Shown in pieces: positions 40,291 through 49,668 of a stretch of 64,000 nucleotides of DNA. Position 1 is the stretch's first letter, and the number at the start of each line of letters is the position of its first letter. This DNA comes from Chitinophaga sedimenti (GTDB taxonomy: Bacteria; Bacteroidota; Bacteroidia; Chitinophagales; Chitinophagaceae), in contig NZ_JAKUKA010000001.1 in assembly GCF_023156195.1 (NCBI RefSeq), positions 2,604,001 through 2,668,000 on the forward strand. Direction: 5' to 3'. The notes beneath the pieces were generated by a model. It ran no database searches, was not told where the DNA came from, and saw only the letters and a list, made by a program, of their open reading frames with translations. The position numbers and the translations under genes were made by a program.

Positions 40291-41385
40291 CTATCTCCCC
40301 ATAAACATCTCCAAACACCGCCAATACTTATCCTTAAATATCTCCCATTCCAATTCCAGCTTCCCCGCATACCGCGCTTCCATCTCATACACCACCTTCG
40401 ACGCACCCCGAAAATCACTGCACGCAATGTAAATATCGCGTACATTATTCAGGGTCTGCCGGCCTACATTCAGGTAGCCGCCTACGTCACGCAGCTGTTC
40501 CATGATCTCGTCCTCGAACGCGTTCATCATATCGGAGGTAGGACGGTCGGGCATGCCGTTATTGTTTTCTCCATCATATTTAATGCGGATCTTCAGCATC
40601 CATGGGTGCGAGGCTTTACCATCCCACTCCAGCAACGTGGTATTGATGACTGCAATAGCGGGCCAGCCATTCTGTAATTTGCCTTCAAGGGCAGAGTATT
40701 GATCGTTCATCGTGTCATAACGGATGCCGTTATATTTCTCCACGAACTCCTTCTCGCGCCACAGGAGAAAATCCTTCAGTTTAGAGATGGGAATCAGTTC
40801 CTTTTCGGCCTGTTCCGCTCCGCATACAGACACCGCATCGATCATGGTTACGCCGTTCAATTCACCCAGATAATTATCCAGGAAAATCATCACGCCGTTA
40901 AAGATGCGGTCTTTCTCTTCCTCCGTATAATCCGGGTGCACTACCACGATATCCACCTCGTCCGGGTATTCTTCATAATCGTTCGAATAGAAACAAAGAT
41001 TATCACTATTAAATACTGAACCGCTCATTTCGATGTTCACATCTTTCAGGTCGAGCATGGGCTTCAGGGCTGTAAATTTCCAGTGGGCAATACGCGGCGC
41101 GGCTGCCACCAACTCCTCTGCAAATACAATATTTTTGATAATCCCATCGGGGGTAATAATCAGTTCCGCACAATCATCGGCGCACATACCGGTTACATAC
41201 CAGTAGCCTTCTTTCAATTCTTTCAACTTGTCGGATAAGGGGCTGAAAAACTTCTCTTCAAGCTGGTCGCCGCTTTTTACGATGGTATAAAATTGCTCCG
41301 CGTTAGCCTCGAACCACTTCCAGAAATCGGCGTAATTAGTAATAGGTTTCTCCTTTTTTCCAAAGATGTTCTTCCAGATGCTCAT
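40291..41385 (-). CDS. DUF695 domain-containing protein
   Basis: ATG at 41385 (MSIWKNIFGKKEKPITNYAD) is preferred to the TTG-like start at 41454, since the preceding residues are unlike other members. The protein has about 364 residues and no signal peptide. An N-terminal region with DFWKWFEANAEQFYTIVKSG is followed by a DUF695 domain in the second half: YNGIRYDTMNDQYSALEGKL, then PWMLKIRIKYDGENNNGMPD and YLNVGRQTLNNVRDIYIACS. The role of DUF695 is unknown. The protein should be cytoplasmic. It has no linked partner, and its own terminator is shared with the convergent T9SS gene. Confidence 0.8.
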   Translation of the reverse strand: MSIWKNIFGKKEKPITNYADFWKWFEANAEQFYTIVKSGDQLEEKFFSPLSDKLKELKEGYWYVTGMCADDCAELIITPDGIIKNIVFAEELVAAAPRIAHWKFTALKPMLDLKDVNIEMSGSVFNSDNLCFYSNDYEEYPDEVDIVVVHPDYTEEEKDRIFNGVMIFLDNYLGELNGVTMIDAVSVCGAEQAEKELIPISKLKDFLLWREKEFVEKYNGIRYDTMNDQYSALEGKLQNGWPAIAVINTTLLEWDGKASHPWMLKIRIKYDGENNNGMPDRPTSDMMNAFEDEIMEQLRDVGGYLNVGRQTLNNVRDIYIACSDFRGASKVVYEMEARYAGKLELEWEIFKDKYWRCLEMFMGR

Positions 41386-41472
41386 ATAATGCCTGTTGAT
41401 AGTATTAAACCGAAACAATATACCGAAAATTAGTATCTTATCGCTGAAAGACAACCCGAAACTAGTATAATG

Positions 41473-43346
41473 ATGTACACTTCTTCCGCTTGCTACGCGA
41501 CTTCACAGCGCGCTGAAATGGCTGTTTATTGTATTGTGTTCTGTTGGCGCACCGGCTATTGCCGTCGCACAATCCAAACCTAACATGGTCATATTCCTGG
41601 CAGATGATCTGAACCAGCAGGATGTAGGCTGTTACGGCAACAAGGATGTTCGCACGCCTAACATGGATACACTTGCCGCAGAAGGCATGCGGTTTAAACG
41701 GGCTTACGCCGCCTCCCCTATGTGCGCACCCTCGCGCAGCGCTTTGTTCACGGGACTGTATCCTTACCGCAACGGCTCGCAGATGAACCATTTCACGGTA
41801 AGGCCTAACACGGCCAATCTGCCACAGTTCCTGCAAAAGCTGGGATATCGTGTAGTCATTGCCGGCAAAACGGATGTATTCCCGCTTGATAATTTCCCTT
41901 TTGAAAAGATAGGAGAAGAGTTTGGTAAATATGCCCCGATCGAGAACCGCCTCGACCGGAAAAAGGAAACGGTACGGCTGATCGCCAGTCATTTTAAGAG
42001 AGAGGCCCGGACAACCGATCTGTCTTATTGTAGCGCCCTGGGTGCCGCATGTGCCCTGGTTCCCGAACCAGGACTTTAACCCGGAAGCACTGAAACTGCC
42101 CGATTACCTCGCCGACACCAAAGCCACGCGTAAAGCCCTGGCTGCGTATTACACCAGTATAGGCGCTGCCGATCACATGTTGGGCGAAGTGATGCAGGCC
42201 ATCGATAAGGCGGGACAAAAGAATAACACGGTGATGATGGCCATCGCCGACCAGGGCGCACAGTTCCCATCCGCCAAATGGACGGTATACGACCAGGGCC
42301 TGCGCATCCCCATGATCATCCGCTGGCCCGGCAAAGTACCCGCTGGCGCCACTTCCGACGCGCTGGTATCGCTGGTGGATCTCACGCCTACCCTCGTTGA
42401 CCTCGGCGGCGGGCAGCCCATCAAAGGGCTCGATGGCGCCTCTTTTAAAAACGTGCTGCTCAAAAAAACCGACGTGCACCACGATTTCATTTTCGCGGAA
42501 ACTTCGGTAGAACCGCACTTCTGGTACAACTATACACCATCCCGCACCGTGATTACCCGGGAAGGTTTGCACTATATTAAAAATTATCACCCCGGCCTCC
42601 GCTTCATCACACATATTGATAAAGTAGAACAAAACGAGTTTTATTTTGACAGCTGGACAGCTGCCGCCACTACTGATCCGAAAGCGAAGTTCCTGTTAGA
42701 CCGCTATAGCTATCGTGCGCCGGACGAGCTATATGACATCAACACCGACCGTAACGAGTTCAACAACCTCGTTACGAATCCCGCCTACCACCGCAAAGTC
42801 TCCGACCTGAAAAAATTGCTCGACCAGGAACTGGCGCGTCAGGGCGAAACAGCACAAATGATCCGCGAAGGCAACCTACCCGTTTTCTTCGACAAGAGTT
42901 ACACCGTACGCCCCAATGGAAGTGCATCCGACCTTTCTTTCAACAGGAAACTCTGGAACCCGGACGTACTCTACATCACCGCCTACCTCGACAATATCGC
43001 GCAGGGCGGCGTCGTATGCGAATACTTCAACAACTTTAAATTATTTGCCCATAACAGTAAGATCGGCATTAAACTCCCCGGCGGCACGGAAATCACCAGC
43101 GAAACGCTGCCGTTGCAACAGGGACAGCTCCTATTACGTTTATCTGCTGCCGGCGAACTGGAAGTGCGTTTTAACCAGGCGCTTGTGCTCACAAAAAAAC
43201 TGGAGAAGGATTTCACGAAGATCAATGGTGGTTATGTCACCTGGGGCATGATCCAGGGCCGGGAACTAAAAGGCAACCTGCAGCCATATGCAGGAAAGAT
43301 TACCGACCTGCGGTTTACGATGAATGAATTGTCGCGCGAGCCTTGA
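41473..43346 (+). CDS. Sulfatase (formylglycine-dependent, S1 family)
   Basis: The protein has about 625 residues across two one-base breaks (near 41480 and 42015). ATG 41473 followed by one added base gives MYTLLPLATRLHSALKWLFI, a signal peptide ending in IAVAQ. The sulfatase domain begins KPNMVIFLADDLNQQDVGCY with the metal-binding DD. The catalytic signature C-A-P-S-R (MCAPSRSALFTGLYPYRNGS) marks Cys for conversion to formylglycine. Later parts are VIAGKTDVFPLDNFPFEK, APWVPHVPWFPNQDFNPEAL, AIADQGAQFPSAKWTVYDQG and the conserved P-x-x-I-R-W-P-G-K. A C-terminal beta domain of about 130 residues (NRKLWNPDVLYITAYLDN) follows. It probably cleaves sulfate esters from extracellular glycans or other organic sulfates in the periplasm. 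The next gene on the other strand is an esterase. Confidence 0.85.
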
Positions 43347-43359
43347 GTGCATGATTAAG

Positions 43360-44808
43360 TCACAGGTCGCATAAAGCGTCCATCTCCGCCTGGATCCTGC
43401 AGGTGAGCGCACTATCGCGCACTGTAAAATGATCCGCACCGGGTATCTCTTCTATATGAATAGCAGCCTTCACGGACGCAGCTTTCCTGGCGAACGCGCG
43501 AACGGACTCATTCAGCCGGAAATTGTCGTATTGGCCGCAATAAATATGGATTCGCCCGCTCAACCATTTTCTTAACCGCGGCCATTGCGTTTGTACATAT
43601 AGCGCCAGGTCATATTGCCGCCATTGGCTGACGATAGATTGATTGATAATACCGGAAGCCGGATCAAATAGATGTTGCGGTCGCCCGTTTTTGCCAGGCA
43701 TACCAAATTCAGCCTCGAACGACTGCTGTTGCCCGCCATCACCTTCGAAAAGCTCGACGGCATACGACTTTCGCAGGGTCGTTTGCCATTCACCATTCAA
43801 TAAATAAATACCACGCTCCCGCCCGGCACTATCGACATAAAAATTCTGATCGCGGTAAAGATCAACGCCCGTAAATGAGGAGAAGTCCACCGGGTCGGGC
43901 GACGTTGCCCAACAACCTGAGAAGTATTGCGGATAATGTAAAGCCAGCCACAATGCCCCATATCCACCCGAGCTTTGCCCGGTTATGAAAGACTGCCTGG
44001 TACCGCGATAGTACCGTTGTACATGAGGCAATAGTTCATGCACCAATGCTGCACCCCATGGACCATTAACGCGGGAGTCAACAAATGCATGAAGTCCGTA
44101 CGGTGTTTGTGATTCAGGGTTGAGATATACATAGATCTTATCTTTGCCCTGACCAATGCCATATTTGCGTTGATTACCTTCGATAGCCCCATGATAGTGG
44201 GTGCCTCCCCACCCGGGAATGATATAGACCACGGGATACCGCCCGGATGTATCCGCGTAATAAGAAGCAGGAAGAATGACGGCAGCCTTCATGTTAACCG
44301 GCGCAGCCCGGAATTTGCCTAACAGCGCCGACGGCAACACCAACTCCCTGACGTGCGAAGATGCCCTGAATTCCCGCTGCTTGAACATGGCATTTAATGT
44401 AATCGTTCCCTCTCCCTTTCCATTTGGACCGACATGCAGGATGCCTTCCTTCCTCGAATACAGATTTCCCTCGGCGCCTTTACCTCTTTCAATAGTATTG
44501 GTATCCAGTATCGCGATGAGCTTATAATACCCACTTTCCAGTGAATCAACGGGCTGCATAAACGGGACTGACCGGCGGTCGACAATTTGAGCCTGTCCGC
44601 CCGTCCAGTTACGCACTTCTATGCGAAAGGCCGGCTCCTGCTGCATCGTCTGATCGTTAAACACTTTGGTGGTATCACGGAGGGTGTAAACAAGCAGCCG
44701 GCCATTATACGGCCCGTGGAAGCCCGTCGCCAGATCAACACGAATGGTAACCTGTGCGTGAACGAACGACACACAAAGAAGACTGAATAATAGCAGTGAT
44801 CCTTTCAT
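43360..44808 (-). CDS. Secreted alpha/beta-hydrolase esterase (esterase D/Fes-like)
   Basis: A 482-residue protein with a signal peptide (MKGSLLLFSLLCVSFVHAQ). The C-terminal two thirds is an esterase of the D/feruloyl-esterase type: strand and oxyanion region PVVYIIPGWGGTHYH, nucleophile elbow G-Q-S-S-G-G (FITGQSSGGYGALWLALHYP), a candidate acid in IHIYCGQYDNFRLNESVR and the His in IPGADHFTVRDSA. The N-terminal 150 residues are a beta-rich domain. Such enzymes remove acyl or aryl groups from polysaccharides or siderophores. The stop is 13 bases from the stop of the convergent sulfatase, which may share a function in extracellular glycan processing. Confidence 0.85.
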   Translation of the reverse strand: MKGSLLLFSLLCVSFVHAQVTIRVDLATGFHGPYNGRLLVYTLRDTTKVFNDQTMQQEPAFRIEVRNWTGGQAQIVDRRSVPFMQPVDSLESGYYKLIAILDTNTIERGKGAEGNLYSRKEGILHVGPNGKGEGTITLNAMFKQREFRASSHVRELVLPSALLGKFRAAPVNMKAAVILPASYYADTSGRYPVVYIIPGWGGTHYHGAIEGNQRKYGIGQGKDKIYVYLNPESQTPYGLHAFVDSRVNGPWGAALVHELLPHVQRYYRGTRQSFITGQSSGGYGALWLALHYPQYFSGCWATSPDPVDFSSFTGVDLYRDQNFYVDSAGRERGIYLLNGEWQTTLRKSYAVELFEGDGGQQQSFEAEFGMPGKNGRPQHLFDPASGIINQSIVSQWRQYDLALYVQTQWPRLRKWLSGRIHIYCGQYDNFRLNESVRAFARKAASVKAAIHIEEIPGADHFTVRDSALTCRIQAEMDALCDL

Positions 44809-45071
44809 AGTTTCAGGAAGTTATCATTATAAATCATCAATCGCCGGGATCAAGGATCGAAATGCGCAAAAGACTAGCTGAATATCAGTAATCATCCACG
44901 CATCTGCGATGGCCAGCCTGAGATTGACGATGAGTGAGTTTTCGCCGGGGTTGTAACAGACTGTAACATTTATTGCGAGTTCGCTCTACACTTGCCGGGC
45001 CTTACTATCCGGGAATGTTTTTTGCACCTGTAGCTATTGACAATTGATTGATTATCGCTCAAATCTATTCT

Positions 45072-46060
45072 ATGTTTTACCATGTAAAAGAACTCCAATT
45101 CAATGCGCGTGTAAGTAAACCCGACCCAAAATTCGCGACTTTACTGCTGGAACAATTCGGCGGCGCCAATGGTGAGTTGGCTGCAGCCCTTCGTTATTTC
45201 GGACAGGCATTCGGCGCCAGGAACCCTTTCCCGGACAAATACGACATGCTGATGGACATTGCCACCGAGGAATTCAGCCATCTCGAAATCGTGGGCGCTA
45301 CTATCCAGATGCTGTTGCAGGGAATTAACGGCGACCTGAAAAAGGCAGCCGAAGAATCTGAAATCATGTCGCTGCTGAACGGCAAGGAGGCAAGAGAGAA
45401 CTACATTCACCAGGTAGCTGTAGCCCCGCAGTTGTTCGTGGCTACCGGCGGCGGCCCCGCTTACACCAACAGCCGGGCGTACCCTGGTCGGCGGCCTACA
45501 TCAACGGCGATTGCAACGGCGACCTCACGGTAGATCTCCGTTCGAACATCGCGGCCGAATCACGGGCGAAAATCACCTACGAATACTTGCTGCAATTCAC
45601 CGACGACCCGTATGTGAAAGAGACCCTCAACTTCCTGATGACGCGCGAAGTGGCGCACTTCCAGATGTTTGAGGCGGCGCTGGACAGCATCCAGCCGAAC
45701 TTCCCGCCGGGCGTATTACAGAGCGATCCGCGGTACAGCAACCTGTACTTCAACATGTCCAACGGCGCCGCCGTACGCGGCCCCTGGAACCAGGGCGAAA
45801 GCTCACAGTTCGGTGAAACCTGGCAGTATATTGATGATCCGGTGGCCTACGTACTGGAAACAAACGGTCTGCTCGACGTAGCACCTACCGGCACACCGCG
45901 TACGCCGGAAGGTGTCGCGGAAATAGACAAAGGCATGAGTAAAGAAAGAGGAATGGAAATAGACGCCGCAGTGCCCATCGGCGAACAGGCATGGAGCCAG
46001 CAAGAAAAAGATAAACAAGCTACGGATGAACCAGCTAAAGGAAAAAAGAAACGTAAGTAG
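45072..46060 (+). CDS. Manganese catalase
   Basis: The protein has about 330 residues after one added base near 45478. It starts MFYHVKELQFNARVSKPDPK, matching the Mn-catalase N-terminus. The ferritin-like helices carry the di-manganese ligands: GGANGELAAALRYFGQAF (Glu), DIATEEFSHLEIVGATIQML (E-x-x-H pair), ESRAKITYEYLLQFTDDPYV (second Glu) and REVAHFQMFEAALDSIQPNF (E-x-x-H). The break lies in the loop NSQGVPWSAAYINGDCNGDL, which is standard for the family. The C-terminus (EKDKQATDEPAKGKKKRK) is a Lys-rich tail. It disproportionates hydrogen peroxide in the cytoplasm. The following DsbA-like gene overlaps its end. Confidence 0.92.
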
Positions 46061-46717
46061 CGAAGCCACGCAGCTGAGTGTCGTGTTTTACACCGACCCG
46101 GTTTGCTGCTGGAGCTGGGCTATGTTACAGACTATAGAAAAATGGAGGGCAGCCAGTCCGCATACCATTCACATGCGTCTTTGCATGGGGGTATGCTGGC
46201 CGGCTGGCCCCATTACCGCGACGACATGCGCGCCGTGAGCAAACCCGTACAAATGGGGCCGGTGTGGCTGGAAGCGAAACAAATGACAGGGGTCAGTCTT
46301 GACGATAGGATCTGGTTCCTTGACCCGCCTGCCTCCTCCTACCCCGCATGCCTTGCCGTAAAGGCCGCTGCGTTACAATCGCCCGAAGCGGCGGAGTTGT
46401 ACCTGAAAGCGGTACAGCAGGCGGTAATGACCGGCGGTAAAAACATCGCGAAGAAAGAAGTACTGCTCTCCGTGGCAGCCGATCTCGCCACCACGCGTCC
46501 CGAATTTGATGCCGTACTGTTCAAGGAACGGCTGCAAAGCAAAGCGGCAATTGCGGCGTTTAAGGCCGATCTCGCAGAGGTAGACAGTGCCCGCATCACG
46601 CGGTTTCCTTCACTGGTACTCAGCAGGAACGGCGTATCGCGGAAGCTGCTGCTGACAGGCTATCGTCCGTTAGAGGCGCTGGAGGCAAGTGTAGAGCAAC
46701 TATTAGCAGACACATAA
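46026..46717 (+). CDS. DsbA-family (FrnE-like) thiol oxidoreductase-like protein
   Basis: The protein has about 230 residues after one G is added near 46190 (CMGGMLAGWPHYRDDMRAVS is then continuous). The fold is that of DsbA/FrnE: first strand LSVVFYTDPVCCWSWAM with a C-C-W-S-W active site (a C-x-x-x variant without the second Cys, typical of this subfamily), then the helical insert (PASSYPACLAVKAAALQSPE, LFKERLQSKAAIAAFKADLA), and the cis-Pro region ITRFPSLVLSRNG. The start overlaps the end of the Mn catalase gene, which suggests co-expression under oxidative stress. Its substrate is unknown. Confidence 0.8.
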
Positions 46718-46726
46718 AATGATCTT

Positions 46727-47101
46727 ATGGTAGCATTACTGCCGGACTATCCACCGCACGTGGCAGCCTACAGGGCTTCAGGATCGGTAAGCCAGGAAGA
46801 ATATCAGCAGGTGGTGATGCAACGCGTGGAGCAGGTGGCAGATATCTACGGTAAAATAAACTTCCTGGTATTGCTGGATACTGACTTTTCGAACTACAGC
46901 ATCGGCGCGTTGCTGAAATACCTTTATATCAGCTTCCGGCATTTCTTTAAATGGGAGCGGATGGCGATTGTTTCCGAAGAAGCCTGGGTGCGGCGGGCCT
47001 ACGATATGCTCAGTCCGTTGGTACACGGCGAGGTACGCGGCTTTAAGCACGAAGAACTGGCGGAGGCAAAGCAATGGGTTTCCGGGCCGCTGAAAACATA
47101 A
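46727..47101 (+). CDS. SpoIIAA-like (STAS-type) small protein
   Basis: A 124-residue protein with the SpoIIAA-like layout: VAAYRASGSVSQEEYQQVVM, then INFLVLLDTDFSNYSIGALL and FFKWERMAIVSEEAWVRRAY, ending with GEVRGFKHEELAEAKQWVSG. This domain is found in small bacterial proteins with an unknown, possibly lipid- or membrane-related role. The gene follows the DsbA-like gene after nine bases and is the last of the Mn-catalase transcription unit, closed by the hairpin at 47128-47158. Confidence 0.8.
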   Translation: MVALLPDYPPHVAAYRASGSVSQEEYQQVVMQRVEQVADIYGKINFLVLLDTDFSNYSIGALLKYLYISFRHFFKWERMAIVSEEAWVRRAYDMLSPLVHGEVRGFKHEELAEAKQWVSGPLKT

Positions 47102-47127
47102 GTACTTTTTCATCGCAGCAAAACATG

Positions 47128-47158
47128 AAGGGAATGGGCAGGCGCCCATTCCCTTTTT
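47128..47158. terminator. Bidirectional terminator after the catalase unit
   Basis: AAGGGAATGGG (47128-47138) pairs perfectly with CCCATTCCCTT (47145-47155), followed by T on the plus strand. On the minus strand it abuts the stop codon of the metallo-hydrolase gene at 47159. Confidence 0.85.
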
Positions 47159-48112
47159 CTATCGTTTCAATTGCTTCGTCAATAACACACCCACTCCTAC
47201 GACCAGCAGTAAACCCGCAAAAGCAGCCAGCGCCCGTACACCTTTACGGCGCGGCGGCACGTACTGCACCCCATTGCCGTCTGCCTGCGCAGGTTCCGCC
47301 GAATACCGCCCGTGTTCGGGTACGGCCATTTCATTAAAATGCCCGGCGAGTTGCTGCAGCTCCCGTAATAAATATCCGCGCACGGGTTTCCCGTGCCCCG
47401 TAGCGACGACTACCGGCTTTAACGCCGCCAGCCGCTTCACGGAACGCTCGGCCGCCTGCCAGTCGCAGGTAAAATACCTCGGCGGGCCGCAGATTTCTTT
47501 TCGTTGTTGAATGATGGCCATCAGCGATTCCTGCTTTGTGGTCACAAACGCATCACCGGCAATCAGCACACCATCGGATTCGCGGTATAGGCTCATGTGG
47601 CCGGGCGAATGCCCGGGTGTATGCAGGCAGCGCCATTCAGGAAAACCGGGGATCGTATCATTATCGGCCAACGTCATCAGATGCCCGCTGATGTCAATGG
47701 GTTTGTTCGGATAAAGACCGCTCATCAATGTCATCAGTCCGCCACCGGCCAGTGGGTCGGCAGGCGGATAAGCAGAACGACCGGTGAGATACGGCGCTTC
47801 GAGTTCATGTGCAAACACCGGCACATTCCAGGCGCCCAATAAGGCAGGCAGTGCGCCAACGTGATCGAAGTGCCCGTGCGTAAGTACGATACATGCAGGG
47901 GCAGACTCCGGCCAGAAAAGCGTTTCAGCCGCCTGGCGAATCTTGCCTGTACTGGTTTTTAAACCAGCATCCACCAGCATCCATTTCTTCGTGTCCTTGT
48001 TATGAATAAAATAAACATTCACGAACTTGTCACGCAGTCCCCATACGCCCGGTGCGATGCATCTCCATTTTGCGTAGGTGCGCATGTCGATAAGTTGTAT
48101 CCTTTCAGCCAT
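47159..48112 (-). CDS. Membrane-anchored MBL-fold metallo-hydrolase
   Basis: A 317-residue protein with the metallo-beta-lactamase fold: KWMLVDAGLKTSTGKI, the metal-binding T-H-G-H-F-D-H (CIVLTHGHFDHVGALPALLG), LHTPGHSPGHMSLYRESDGV (third His) and the strand LIAGDAFVTTKQ (bridging Asp), and the later His in VVATGHGKPVRG. The C-terminus carries a Lys/Arg-rich stretch (PPRRKGVRAL) and one membrane helix (AFAGLLLVVGVGVLL). The catalytic domain therefore most likely faces the cytoplasm, because no signal peptide is present. It lies 64 bases downstream of the ArsR regulator on the same strand. The substrate is unknown; glyoxalase II-like or lactonase activity is possible. Confidence 0.85.
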   Translation of the reverse strand: MAERIQLIDMRTYAKWRCIAPGVWGLRDKFVNVYFIHNKDTKKWMLVDAGLKTSTGKIRQAAETLFWPESAPACIVLTHGHFDHVGALPALLGAWNVPVFAHELEAPYLTGRSAYPPADPLAGGGLMTLMSGLYPNKPIDISGHLMTLADNDTIPGFPEWRCLHTPGHSPGHMSLYRESDGVLIAGDAFVTTKQESLMAIIQQRKEICGPPRYFTCDWQAAERSVKRLAALKPVVVATGHGKPVRGYLLRELQQLAGHFNEMAVPEHGRYSAEPAQADGNGVQYVPPRRKGVRALAAFAGLLLVVGVGVLLTKQLKR

Positions 48113-48176
48113 ATCACATTACTTTCCAAATGAGGCGCTGATTTTATGCCAAAAGACTACAGATCAGTTGCTGCTG

Positions 48177-48515
48177 TCAGACGCCGCGCGCATGGTCGTC
48201 CTTTTTCTCGTCAAGTATGCGCTGCAACTTTTTCAATTTCGACAACCAAAACTTATCAAAGAAACCGATCCACTCCTGCAATTCGTCGAAACCATCCTGC
48301 TGTAACATACAATAGCGTTCCCGGCCAATGTCCTGCACGGTAATGAAGCCCGCCAGCTCCAGTATCTTTAAGTGTTTTGACACCGCCGGCCGGCTCATAT
48401 CGAAGTGTTGTGCAATGGCGCTTATCGTCATGCTGTCGTCTGTAAGCATGCGAAGCATATACCGCCTGCTGGGATCGGCGATGGCCTGGAAGGCATCAAG
48501 ACTGGGTACGCTCAT
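48177..48515 (-). CDS. ArsR-family regulator paired with the SRPBCC gene
   Basis: A 112-residue winged-helix protein: LDAFQAIADPSRRYMLRMLT, then DSMTISAIAQHFDMSRPAVS (recognition helix) and KHLKILELAGFITVQDIGRE. No Cys pair for metal binding is visible, so it belongs to the ArsR subgroup that co-occurs with SRPBCC/AHSA1 proteins in Bacteroidota. The start overlaps the end of the SRPBCC gene by 20 bases. Palindromes near 48945-48987 are likely operators of the unit. Confidence 0.88.
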   Translation of the reverse strand: MSVPSLDAFQAIADPSRRYMLRMLTDDSMTISAIAQHFDMSRPAVSKHLKILELAGFITVQDIGRERYCMLQQDGFDELQEWIGFFDKFWLSKLKKLQRILDEKKDDHARGV

Positions 48516-48939
48516 AAGCCATTTTTTTGCCGATTCTTTTACCGATTTTTTCCCAACCTTTATTCATGATGAAGTACGACAGGAGATTTTTAAAACCCTT
48601 AAAGCCTTTGTGCTCCAGCAGCAATTCCGTGTGTCCGTTCACCTCCGTCAATGTCCACATGACCACTGAGTCCAGCGAAGGATTGTCTTTTGACATCCCG
48701 CCTTTCCACGTGTACGACAAGCGCTGGCAAGGCACCACTTCCAGCACCCTGCAATGCACGATACCATCGAAACCCAGTTTAATCCTTGGTTTGGTGTGAA
48801 ATTGAAATGCATGCCCTACTTCGGGCTTAAAATCGTTCGGCATCAGCCATTGGGCCAGCAACTCCGCATCGGTAAGGTATTCCCATACCACGCGGGGCGG
48901 ATGGGCGAATTGAAACCTGTGAACAATGGTCCTTTCCAT
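48496..48939 (-). CDS. SRPBCC (AHSA1-like) protein
   Basis: ATG at 48939 gives MERTIVHRFQFAHPPRVVWE and a 147-residue protein. The upstream ATG at 48963 lies inside the operator region. The domain is AHSA1-like: strand and helix with VVWEYLTDAELLAQWLMPND, then FKPEVGHAFQFHTKP, VHCRVLEVVPCQRLSYTWKG, and SVVMWTLTEVNGHTELLLEH. The helix at the C-terminus (NKGWEKIGKRIGKKM) closes the helix-grip cavity. It likely binds a hydrophobic ligand. It is unusual here that the ligand-binding gene precedes its ArsR gene; the two are coupled by a 20-base overlap. Confidence 0.88.
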   Translation of the reverse strand: MERTIVHRFQFAHPPRVVWEYLTDAELLAQWLMPNDFKPEVGHAFQFHTKPRIKLGFDGIVHCRVLEVVPCQRLSYTWKGGMSKDNPSLDSVVMWTLTEVNGHTELLLEHKGFKGFKNLLSYFIMNKGWEKIGKRIGKKMAYERTQS

Positions 48940-48944
48940 ATAAA

Positions 48945-48987
48945 TAACTTTTAAGTTACCCAAATATATAAGTAACTTTCGAGTTAC
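48945..48987 (-). promoter_or_regulatory. Two palindromes and a -7 box upstream of the SRPBCC-ArsR unit
   Basis: TAACTTTTAAGTTA at 48945-48958 is a perfect palindrome six bases before the start. GTAACTTTCGAGTTAC at 48972-48987 is a perfect palindrome with half-site GTAACT and a TTCG centre. Between them the minus strand reads TATATTTG (48968-48961), matching the TANNTTTG -7 consensus. This layout is a good candidate for an autoregulated ArsR operator. Confidence 0.65.
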
Positions 48988-49095
48988 GCAATTATTTTTT
49001 TTATCCGCCTCTATTTAATCCGTTCACCGTACCTATGCTAACGGACATACGTTTTATTTTCGCTCCCACTTTAAAACCTCAAAACGGAAATCATC

Positions 49096-49668
49096 ATGAA
49101 GAAACGAGTAGCGATCTTATTGTTCGCCAGCATTGTTGTATCCCTTGCCGCCTGTTCCAAAAATGACAACGAAACCGGTAATTATGGTAAAAACCCGAAG
49201 ACTGCCGTGCCCGAAGACCTGGTAGGATACTGGTTAGCCGGCTCCACCTCTATCGGCAGCTTCTGGGGCTACGATGGCAGCTACCAGGGGGCGGGATTTG
49301 AACTGGCCATCGGTTACATGTTGTTTAAAGACGGCCGCGCGCGCGAGTATTTCTATTACACCAATACCAACAGCGGCTGCCGCTCACAGGTGCTGGGGTA
49401 CAAGGAAGGTACCGTAGAAGTGGATGTGAATAACGGCACAGTGAAGTTTCATTCGGCCAGCGGTAATTATCGCGGGTACCAGAGCTGCGGCGGGTCTGAC
49501 AATGGAAAAAGCAAGGCCTATGGTGCGGCCGAACTCTACCCGCAGAAAAAAGTAGCGTACGAAGGCATCGAATTTAAAAGGGAAAACGGGAAGGTCAAAT
49601 CGTGGCACATTTACTACGATGATGGCTCTTCGCTGGATTTTACCAAAACCCAGGAACCACAGCAATAA
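49096..49668 (+). CDS. Small lipoprotein of unknown function
   Basis: A 190-residue protein with a lipoprotein signal: MKKRVAILLFASIVVSLAAC, cleavage before Cys-20. The mature part is rich in Gly/Tyr and aromatic residues: LVGYWLAGSTSIGSFWGYDG, LAIGYMLFKDGRAREYFYYT and ELYPQKKVAYEGIEFKRENG. This is the repeating 'G-x-W' pattern of small lipocalin-like or DUF5004-type lipoproteins. No closer family is recognised. It converges on the GNAT gene and shares a strong terminator (49672-49703). Confidence 0.7.
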   Translation: MKKRVAILLFASIVVSLAACSKNDNETGNYGKNPKTAVPEDLVGYWLAGSTSIGSFWGYDGSYQGAGFELAIGYMLFKDGRAREYFYYTNTNSGCRSQVLGYKEGTVEVDVNNGTVKFHSASGNYRGYQSCGGSDNGKSKAYGAAELYPQKKVAYEGIEFKRENGKVKSWHIYYDDGSSLDFTKTQEPQQ

